Of a DNA stretch of 13,709 nt, positions 1-8,800 are shown in pieces. The position numbers were made by a program, and so were the translations under genes. Source of the DNA: Brachionus koreanus (taxonomy: Eukaryota; Rotifera; Eurotatoria; Ploima; Brachionidae); NCBI GenBank assembly GCA_016987375.1, contig PJRA01000288.1, forward strand, positions 181,595 to 195,303. The letters run 5' to 3'. Each line of letters opens with the position of its first letter. Position 1 is the stretch's first letter. Under the pieces are notes generated by a model, which was given only the letters and a program-made list of their open reading frames with translations, did no database searches and was not told the origin of the DNA.

Positions 1-57
1 CAATGATAATAATCTACTAAGTTCTAGTTATCCGATTAACAAACTTCTTCAAACTAA

Positions 58-621
58 CTAATTCGAGAAGCTGAACTAATCGATTTCGAAGAAAATAAAA
101 ATAATGATATTGAAATAGAGCGAATTCTTAATCATAGAATAAAAAAAAATACAAAAGAGTATTTAGTCAAAAGGAAAAATTATTCTGACGATGAAAATGA
201 ATGGATTCCTGAAAATGAATTTAACTCAACAGAGAATATTAATGAATATAATAATAAAATATTACAAGCGTCTAAAATTGCATCTCTTCGTAAACAAATC
301 TTCAATTTCAAAGAAATATCAAGAAAACAATTATACGCAATTGATGAATACATGTGTGTCGATTAGAAAACAAAATATGATAAATCCATAAGTGAGTTGA
401 ACCCTGAATTAGGTAATTGCATTTATGAAAGTAATAAAAACCAAAGATATTTAATTGTTTCGTCTAATTTTATTGATATATCACGACAAATTTTTACCAA
501 ATGCTTTAAAGGTTTTAAAAAATTAATCAAAAGCAATAAAATACCAAAAATTGTAATTTCTAAGTACAAATTTGATTGTTTTCAATGGTTAAATATTAAA
601 ACCCAGTCAAAACCTAGTTAA
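58..621 (+). pseudogene. Decayed integrase tail with chromodomain, Ty3/gypsy-type retrotransposon
   Basis: The frame starting at base 58 is open to a TAG at 364-366 and continues in the same frame to a TAA at 619-621. Its first part reads as a chromodomain (about bases 103-240), with the landmarks IERIL, EYLVK, NYSDDENEW and IPENEF. Chromodomains bind methylated histone tails and sit at the C-terminus of integrases in many Ty3/gypsy elements, where they guide insertion. Just upstream, in another frame (bases 2-58), the peptide SYPINKL resembles the end of the integrase core tail, so a frameshift probably separates the two. Of the usual aromatic cage, the first position is Ile, the second (normally Trp in KWK) is Arg, and only Tyr in NYS remains. 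The last 75 codons match nothing I know. The internal stop, the frameshift and the lost cage make this a relic. A host chromodomain gene is a less likely alternative. Confidence 0.6.
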
Positions 622-662
622 TGATTCATCGATGAATTAGCGGAGATCATCGATAAATCATT
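620..662. repeat. 16-bp imperfect inverted repeat (hairpin)
   Basis: Bases 620-635 and 647-662 are inverted copies with 15 of 16 positions matching, separated by an 11-base loop. The left arm begins inside the stop codon of the chromodomain relic. The single mismatch would be a G-U type wobble in RNA on one strand. Function unknown. Confidence 0.6.
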
Positions 663-721
663 GAATAAACCAATGATTTTTTGATGTGAATTGTTTCGAA
701 ACCAATATTTTTTTAAATAGC

Positions 722-735
722 AAAAAAAGGAGGAG
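722..735 (+). other. Candidate polypurine tract before a 3' LTR
   Basis: Fourteen uninterrupted purines (seven A, then GGAGGAG) lie 100 bases after the integrase-like relic. LTR retrotransposons carry such a tract directly before the 3' LTR, where it primes plus-strand synthesis. The LTR would then begin near 736, but the expected TG start is not seen there (the sequence continues TCTATATTTG) and no second LTR is in the window. It is therefore only a candidate. Confidence 0.3.
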
Positions 736-1060
736 TCTATATTTGAACTTTAAGTGAAATCTATGTCTATGTTTGAATAATATTAAGAAAGCATAAATGC
801 TTTAAAAAAACGTTAAGTTGTTTAATAGTTAATGTTGTTGTTGTTTTTAAAGTTGTAAATGTTAAGTTGGTTAATGAGCTATAATTTATTTAAATCGGAT
901 AATTTTTCAGATGTTATGATTAAAAAACGTCAAAATTTTAAGACTTTATAAAAAAAGTCTATTTTCAAAATATTTATCTTTTTTTTATCTTTTCTGATCA
1001 GAATTAGATATCGACTTAAAATCACAAACACTGATAGTATCACAAACGGTTTATTATTAA
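736..1060. other. No gene recognised; possible LTR remnant and transposase tail
   Basis: This stretch is AT-rich and has no convincing open frame. It contains a perfect small hairpin at 788-803 (AAAGCAT, two bases, ATGCTTT). On the minus strand, weak coding-like sequence continues from the pogo-type transposase relic, possibly to about 900, but it has few conserved residues. The 5' part may be LTR sequence following the polypurine tract. Confidence 0.35.
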
Positions 1061-2010
1061 TTATGACAATATTGTCATGGTTTGGATAGGCTTAACAGAA
1101 ATTGGCTGGGAAAAATCGAACCTGAACATTTGAATATTTTTCAACTTTGTCCGCTAAAATTGTCTACAAATAGTAAGATATTTCGATCTTGTTCCTTGAA
1201 ATAATTATTAATTTTATATATCCACTTATCAAAAATAATATGAGTCATTCAAGCACTATTGTTGTATCTTTAATAAACTGGAAGATTTGCTTTATTTACG
1301 TTTATTAAGCATCTTGGATTCTTCGAAGTTGAAATAACGACAGGCTTTAGTTTCTCGCTACCGTCCATGTTTGCACACAATAATAACGAGAGTCTCTCTT
1401 TGGATGATTTTATATTATCGCATTTAACGTTTCTATAATGCATTGTAGACTCTGGTTGGGCTCTATAAAATAAAGCAGCTTCGTCTGCGTTGAAAATATC
1501 TTTAATAACATAATCTTTGATAATATCTGGTAAAGTATGTTCGATCCAACGACCAGTTACAGCTTTATCAACTAATCCAGCTTCTCCACTTGGTTTTTTA
1601 CTAACAATTCCGTGTCTTTTTTTTAAATTGTCAAGCCAGCCGTTAATCGCCTTGAACTGAGGACGTTGAAGCATGGTAGCGTATTTCTTGGCTTGTTCTT
1701 GAATTTCTAATTCAGATATCGCTACATTCTAATGGCTGCTTTAAACGATTACAAACCAAGTGTCAAGAGCTGATTCGATGTCACCATAAGTCGGAGGCTT
1801 AATTCGTTTTTGTTTTGGCGCAATCCGATTGTTCTCGTATTCATTTAGTTTTTCTTTGCTTTTTTTACTAATTATTGTTGATATTGTGGATTGAGGTAAT
1901 TCGAATTCTTTAACGATATCTGATATCTTAGCACCTTTCTCGTGTTTTTTAATTATTTCTAACTTTATTTCATAATCAATTGCTTTTCTTTTTTTATTAT
2001 TTATTGACAT
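1061..2010 (-). pseudogene. Pogo/Tigger-type transposase relic (CENP-B HTH + DDE_1)
   Basis: Read from 2010 downward, the relic starts with an N-terminal helix-turn-helix of CENP-B/Psq type (KRKAIDYEIKLEII, then SDIVKEFELPQSTIS). The frame then meets TAA at 1741-1743 and TAG at 1729-1731, and carries on in frame into a CENP-B-type DNA-binding domain (FKAINGWLDNLKKRHGI) and a DDE_1 catalytic domain. The first catalytic Asp is in FNADEAALFYR (codon 1483-1485). After TAA at 1270-1272 and TGA at 1249-1251 the same frame gives NILLFVDNFSGQ, with the second Asp at 1162-1164. After TGA at 1141-1143 and a one-base frame change, FFPAN and a downstream Asp codon at 1074-1076 match the third acidic position. 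The family cuts and pastes DNA at TA sites. At least five stops and a frameshift make it dead. It lies on the same strand as the kinase gene, about 550 bases past its stop. Confidence 0.9.
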
Positions 2011-2206
2011 TTTTTATTAATGATTGATTATGTTATGTTATTGATGTTTTTCTTTTATTTTTTTTATTTAAATAGGTTTTTTTATCATAAGCAAAAATAT
2101 AAACAATCAATTAAAATTAATTAGCACATATATATAATTTTATCTCCAATTTTTTTTTAATTTTTAATCGTAACAAGTCTTTTTTTTTTTGAAAATAGGA
2201 AATAAC

Positions 2207-2425
2207 AAAATCGTTATATAAAGATGTATTTGTATACTTTTCGGCTAAGTGTTTTTTTATTTTTTAATCGTTTTAAAAAGAAATCGCTATATCGCATATC
2301 GTAATATAAAATTTTTCCTATGTAAAGGTATTATAAAAAATTGGTTATTTGAAGTTTGATCGTACTATGATAAAAATCGTTACATCGCGGGTTGTTATAG
2401 TAAAGTTTGACTATAAAATAATTAA
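2207..2425 (-). repeat. Candidate subterminal/terminal repeats of the pogo-type element
   Basis: On the plus strand the motif AAATCG(C/T)TA(C/T)A occurs three times, at 2207-2220, 2280-2294 and 2372-2390. On the minus strand this reads as iterated TATAACGATTT-like units, followed outward by TTTACTATAACAACCCGCG. Ends built from repeated CGATATAACGA-like units are familiar in pogo/Tigger-like elements. The position, 200-400 bases before the transposase relic's start codon, fits the 5' end of that element. No matching inverted end was found left of 1061. Confidence 0.4.
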
Positions 2426-2531
2426 TTTCTAAATTTTTGCAACAGACTGTATTAATTTAATTTTTATTTAACAAAAAAAAAATTAAAACTTTCAAAATTA
2501 ATAACAAACTGAAATATTGCTGTCGTTGTAA

Positions 2532-2555
2532 TTTATTTACACATATATATTTATT
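2532..2555 (-). promoter_or_regulatory. Candidate polyadenylation signals of the kinase gene
   Basis: Two AATAAA hexamers on the minus strand follow the kinase stop codon: one at 2550-2555, abutting the stop, and one at 2532-2537. The second is better placed for cleavage a little downstream. AATAAA is common by chance in such AT-rich DNA, so only their position supports them. Confidence 0.4.
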
Positions 2556-2887
2556 TTAGTCATAAACAGTATCATCATCAACAATTTTAACGAAGCTAAG
2601 CTCTAACAATTGATCTGCAAGCAAACGCTTGTCTGGTTCGAATTCAAAGCAACAATTTAGAAAATGATTTGCTTCATCAGAAATCGGCACTGGGTAAGAA
2701 GGCTTCTTATCACTATCAGTCGATAAATGAACTTTGAACAATATGGCTTCGTCTTTTAAAGGATGCCATGGTCTCTTGCCTGTAAACATCTCAATTACAA
2801 CACATCCAACACTCCAAATGTCAGCTGAATATGTATAGCCTTCGTCTTTTACACCACCTGATGCCATCACTTCAGGCGCCATAAAAG
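2556..2887 (-). CDS. MAP3K4: MAP3K4 exon 4 (residues 1550-1659), kinase C-lobe and stop
   Basis: The last coding exon starts with CT, completing Ala1550, then Phe1551 and MAPEV. This gives the subdomain VIII sequence GTYAFMAPEV, which is split exactly by the 56-bp intron. The remainder holds the C-lobe signatures SADIWSVGCVVIEMFTGKRPW (subdomain IX and after), the conserved Arg in DKRLLADQLL (subdomain XI) and the family-typical ending LSFVKI. The protein ends eight residues later with TAA at 2558-2556. A frame-only reading would start at the Met of MAPEV, but the acceptor TTATTAG at 2889-2888 shows that this is not a start codon. Confidence 0.93.
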
Positions 2888-5800
2888 CTAATAAATTTTT
2901 TTTTTTAATTAATTTTTTTATGGTTTTATTTTTATTGACTTACCATATGTTCCTCTAAGACCAGTTGCCTGATCTCTACTAGCCGTGCCGATTGGATCTT
3001 TTAGTCTAATGGAACACCCAAAATCTCCCAATTTGAGCACCACTTTTTCCGGGTGACGATTGTCAATTGATTTCAGGAAAATATTAGCTCCTTTTATATC
3101 ACGATGAATTATGTTTTTTTCATGCAAATGTTCCACGCCTTTTAGCAACGATTTTGTGTATTTTCTGACCAAATTTTCGGGCAAACCAGACGCATCTCGA
3201 CTAAGGCGATCAAGAGTGCACTGATCGCCACAAAACTCCATAAAAATAAATATTTCCTTCCTGTGTAATTCAGATCCGTACACTTTGACCAAATTTTCAT
3301 GACATATGTCAACTACATTGTTTATCTCGTCAGCTATTTCTTGCAAATTTTGTACATCCGTATTATTCTTGAACTCGATTATTTTCAAAGCCATCGGCTC
3401 CCAAGTGTCCAAATTGACGCATGAATACACTTTGCCAAAGCTACCTTCACCAATTAGCAGGCCCAATTGCCATCTAAATTGAACTTCAGTTCCGGCTATG
3501 ATCCAATCTTGTCTATTCAAATCTAATATTTTTCCAATACTTCTGTCTTCAAAACGTTTTGTCTCAATTTTTTTATCAAATTCAAGACATGCGTCTTCAA
3601 ATCGTTTTCGTGGCGGAAGAGTTTTGTTGCTTATTTTGGCTGTAAAATTCAAACTCCGACTACTTGAGCTGATATTTCGGTTAAGCGGTTTGAGTAGATA
3701 ATCGCTGTCTTGTTCTTGATCACCGATTAGATGCGAAAAGCATCTCTCAATAGCCTGAACTAGGCGGGAAAAGTCCCAGCTACTCAAGTGAACCGAATGT
3801 GCCACTGCAACCTGAACCAAATGAAGGCCTTTGTTGGCAGCCCAGGGTCTCGTTGTTCTGCCTTTGCCTCTGTCTGTTTTGCTTACTATATAGTCACACC
3901 ACTGTATAGAGAATTCGGCCAGGCCTTGGGCAAAAGATTTGGCTCGGTTTTGTGTCAAAAATTTGATTATATCATTTTGTAGCTCAATTCCAAATATGTA
4001 AGAAACTCTGAGGATTTCGTTTACGTTTCTTTCTATTTTGGTCAATGAAAAGCTGTTCGGATCGCCTGACAAATTTGGAATTAAATCACTTTCAATTGAC
4101 TTTATCCAATTCATGCAAATTTTTCTTAGCTCATATATTTTGTCCTTTAAGTCCGTTATTGACTCGTCTATTGATGGATGAAATGACGCCTTTTCTTTTA
4201 TAAGGCTTATTGATCCTAAATGAAAAAAATTTTAAAATTTTAAAGCAAATTTAAAAACTTATTTGTTTATTTATTAGCTAATTAACTTTTATTTGTGATT
4301 AAAAAAAATTATCATTATGAAACAATATTGTAAAATTCAAATATAAACAAAAATAAATTTTCTTCCTATTTTGATAAATTAAAGCTTACAAAAATAAAAT
4401 GTTTTTTTAAAAAAATACTGTAAAATAGTGCACCAAATTTAAAAACAGAATAGACAAATTATTGTTTGTTTGTATTATAGCAAGACATCTACTGTCGTCA
4501 CTGCTTGAGGAACTATTTCACACTACTATTACTACTTTTATATTATTAATAAGTTTTTAATTGATTATTGATTTGATTTCATAACAAAAAAAGAAAATAA
4601 AAGACATGTAGGACTGAAGAGAACAGAGATAATGATTGCCAAAGCCTAAACACGCTAGCACTGATCTCGAGATTGACATCGAATTGCCAAGCCAAAAGGA
4701 AAAGAGGCTGTAGTAAAGGCTATAAAGAACAGAATTAATAATTATTTTTGAGCATTTAATCACTTAAATTTGATCATAAACTTCAAATTTTGAACTAATT
4801 TGAAGATCTATAAAACTAAAACTTATAAAACATTTTAAGTTTTGGAATTGCAATAATGCTAAAATCAGAATATTCATTATAACTTGATTCGAAACCAATA
4901 AATCCAAATATATGAAAATATTTAATTATTTATTTAAAGATTAAGTCCCATGAGCAAATTGAATACTAAAAAAAAAATTATAATCAAATTAGAGTCCTTT
5001 TTACAATTATTAATTTAACTCAATGAGTTTATTCCATAAAGAAAGAGTTAGTAGAAATATATATTGAAGTAAGACACAATTATTTTTAAAAATCTATCTT
5101 TAGCAGATCATTTAGTAAATAAAAAAAGTTATAGTAGGTTAGACTTAATTCCTTATTTAATTTGATTTGGGAAACAATAAATTTCATTGAATCAACTAGA
5201 CCACTGTGATATAGCGACATCTTTGTCGATATCACTGGATTTATTAACTAGCTAAACCATAAGCGTTTTAGTTAACATGGAGCATAAATAGCTGCTCCTA
5301 AACGTCTAACGAGGAGATCCGATAGACGGGCCCAAGGATACTAATGTAAACATTACACGACTTTCTTCGATAAATAAATGATCAATTATTGCTGGAGAAT
5401 TCTTCGAACTATAATCCAAAACATCAATATGAGTCTATTCTCCACATTATTAAGTTGTTTGCAAAAGGAGGTTAACTTTTCTGATTAAAATTTTCATAAT
5501 TTCCGCGAAATAAGGTCAAGATATTCCAGCATATTGAGCTGTTTACATGCTTTAAAAAGAATATCTTGTGTTTTGTGTATTTTTTTTACCCTATTCTATT
5601 TTTTTTTACAGCTCCGATCTGACACAGAGGCTACTGCATCGAGTTGATGATCTACACTGAAAATTTTACCCAGTCGAAACCGATCACCTATTAGGGTCTC
5701 GGCCATTATCCACTAGGATAGAAAAGGGTCAAAAAAATAAATAAAAAATGGGGTCTTAATCAACAAACGTTAGGAAACCTTTATAAAAATTATAGTCTAG

Positions 5801-8800
5801 AATCAATCCTAGACTATTCTTTTTCTTGCTTGAATTCGTTTTCAGAAAAAATTTCAAAAAATTACAAGCAGTTCAGAATACAGTAGTAAGATCTATACTT
5901 AAATTAATTAAATTTTTGGAACCAAAATTGGTTCGATTTCATTAAAAAGATGGGAAAATTCGTTGTCAAACAGGCCTTTTTGGAAAAAAAATAAATTAAG
6001 GTCAAAATTAATACTCGACTCGATTGTGTAACTGCAACCTAAAATAAAATAATAAATAAATTTGAGGAGAACCTCAGGCCGCTCAGAATGGAACTAAGTC
6101 CTTGTTTTTAGCCTATCGTTATTAAATAAAAATGAGTTTGGTGAAAATTTTTGCTAATAATATAATTTTTAAGTAGAAACTATTGCTTTGAAATCTAAGT
6201 AGAGCGAAGTGAATTTAGCGTTTAAAGTATCATCTATTGAGTTAAATTCATCCAGGTCCAATCTTATTTGATGGTTTGGCTTTTTTTATGAAAAATTTAT
6301 TTTTATAAAAATAAGCGGTCTTTTATATTTTCAAAACTGGAAAATAGATTTTAATCCGAGTAAATCTGCTGCGATTATCTTTCAAAAAGGTAAATGCGTG
6401 ATTACAAATAGCTTTATCCTTAATGGCTTTAAGATATCACAGACTAAAAATATAGAATACTTAGGTGTCCCGATAGGTGATTGTAATTTTATCTGGAATT
6501 TTATTGAAGAAAAGTGGAAAAAAGTTGAGAGGAGTTTTGACTATTTATATTTATATGACTTGGCTGTAAACCAAAATCGCCATGTCCTAATCGAGTCAGC
6601 TTTTTATTTAAACAATTTTGTCAATCAATTTTTCGATATCATCTAGATTTGGTCTTTATTAGTGAAAATAAAATAAATTTTTTAATTAAATTTATTAATT
6701 AAAAGAGCACAAGGAATCAAGAAATTTTGGAGAATCAATCAACCTTTGTTAGAAGCTTTACAGTTACAGATTATTTTCCGAAAAGGCCTGCTTAATAGAA
6801 TATAAAAATGAATTCAAGTGTAGTGTAAAAATTGTTTTAAAGTGAGTGATGTTGGCTATTGACTCGTTGGTAACCCAAAAATAAAGTTAAAATTTTCTTT
6901 TGTAAATTATAGTTTTGTTTTTTTGAAAAGGAGTTTGACTTTATTTGTAATTAAATTTGAAAAAATATTTTAATAATTTTTTTTAATTAATTACAAAAAA
7001 TAAATAAAATTAACAAAATTGAAAAAAAAAAAAAAAACTTTTATAAAAAGAAAACGTTAAATTGAAAACGTTAAGTTTCACTTCACAAATTTATTTTTTG
7101 ACAATAAAATTTTTAGCTAACCAACATCATAAAACCAAGCCTAACCAACACCACTATTTTTTTAATTAACGTAGAACATTTATATATTGATTTTTATAAG
7201 CAAATTTTTATATTATAAATATTTACCCTGTAATTTTTGTTTGACTATAATTTTTTTTTCGGTTAAAATTGATTGCTTGGAAGTAATGAGATACAAGATT
7301 TTTTTTTCCGAATCGGTCACCTTAGGATTCAAATGATGATATAAAGAAAGCCTCACAGGTCTAGACGCATGCAAGTCTATTTTTTGGCCTTTCCAAGTCC
7401 ATTTTTCTTTTAGATCATTTAGTTTCAAATAGAGTAAATATCCGTTTGTGTTTTGTGACGGGCTGATGATGAATGCATTTTTTTGAGATTGGGCCGGTGA
7501 CGAGCCAGCACTGAGTGTCGGAGCTATTTTTTGAGCGAATTCGGACAACTTTCGCAGCACTGTGTCTCTTTCATTGTCAGCAAACGGATCAAATATCGAA
7601 TTTGAACTGCTAAGCCTTCGCACAACATCACTCTTGACACTTTTACCATTCAAATTAGCTTCTTTAGACTCGTAGCTGTCTTTTTCGCTTATTATAAACA
7701 ACAAACGAACTATTTGAATTTTATCTTTGGCAAACTCTTGCGGAACAAATATCAAAAAAGAGCGCTCGGCTGAATCGTTCAATAGTTCTAGATTAGTAAA
7801 ATTGACCAATACGTGATTGGTCGTGTAAAGCTTGTCGAGCAATGCTTGCAAATCGTGCACTAGTTCGTATTTGGCTGCGAGTTCCAAGTCGGCCAAAAAC
7901 TCGGCCGTAAAGTCCAAAGTTCTGAGACAAAATTTTTTAAACTTGTTTATTTCTTCTTTAAATTCGTTAAAGTTTAAATTAAGCTTTTCGTTAGAAGAGC
8001 ATGACGTTTGCCTAGTTAGAAATTCGTCTTGATCGTATTGATCTTCGTCGGACTCGGTGTTCAATGTCTGCTCGTCTTTAACTGATAGAGAAATGGACGT
8101 CAAATCAACGCCTATTAATTTGTATCTTTCGTCCCAAAACAGCGTGTCTATTTCAATTCTCAACGGCTCTTTGTACTTGTTGTCGATTATGTTGAACATG
8201 TTTATAAGAGATTCGTACACATGAATGCCCATGTTGCAGAAGCGACTCGCGTAAATGTCCTCAGTAGCAGTGACAAAGTACAGATTGTTCTTGCAAAAGT
8301 TCCACTCATTGTCCAAGACCCATAGAGCTTTGGAGAAATTCGACACCCGGACCAAGTCTTGGACCCAATTGGTTATAAAATCCAAATAGATGGTTATTGT
8401 ACGCTTTAGATCGTCGTCAAATTTGTACAAATCTTTCTCTAGTTGTTGTTGCACATCCATTTCGTTTAAATCAAACACAGAATAGATCATGTGATAGTAA
8501 AATTGACGCACTAGAATAGCCTGTTCGATACATTCACGACACTCATTGGTCAACACTTCGATGCTTAGAAGACTGAATTTAGATTCGAGATGCTGATTAA
8601 TGGCGCCTTTGTTCTCATTTTGCATTTCTATGCACAAGTGCATCAATTCAAGAATAACGTTGTTTAAATAGATGAAAAGAGGCCGATAGGAAGGCAAGCC
8701 CAGACGAGTAAACGCCTCCGATTGAACGCCGAACTTGACAGATTCTTCATCATGATAAAAGCCTTGTATCATTTCTCTGCATTTGTAATGCAATGGTATC

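Larger units (their letters stand above)
4216..7226 (-). other. MAP3K4 intron 2 (3011 bp), filled with mobile-element debris
   Basis: It is bounded by G|GTAAAT at 7226 and TTTAG at 4217-4216. From the gene's 5' side it holds a short dispersed motif (7117-7153 and 6845-6862), a LINE relic on the opposite strand, a SINE-like element in sense, a hairpin cluster and a GC-richer patch (about 4600-4745). The rest, 4216-4590, 4750-5200 and 5360-5580, is AT-rich with nothing I recognise. Confidence 0.85.

Noticed and set aside
191..391. Plus-strand open frame of 66 codons starting at 191
   Set aside because: It is in the wrong frame; the chromodomain is read in the frame starting at 58.
1063..1078. 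Perfect 16-base palindrome ATGACAATATTGTCAT
   Set aside because: It falls inside the transposase relic over its third catalytic position, and about one such palindrome is expected by chance in a window of this composition.
3498..3982. Plus-strand open frames at 3498-3701 and 3788-3982
   Set aside because: They lie entirely antisense to the kinase exon 3, whose minus-strand frame carries clear homology.
4557..4763. Minus-strand open frame of 68 codons
   Set aside because: It lies inside intron 2, looks like a random hydrophobic AT-rich reading, and resembles no family I know.
4987..5010. AATTAGAGTC..TTTACA similarity to about 13643-13662
   Set aside because: The match is short and AT-rich with differing flanks; it is too weak to call a repeat family.
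5911..6038. Possible extra kinase exon in intron 2 on the minus strand
   Set aside because: A TTTTAG acceptor with matching phase precedes an open frame, but no good phase-1 donor follows before the stop. Joining exon 2 directly to exon 3 already gives continuous MAP3K4 homology.
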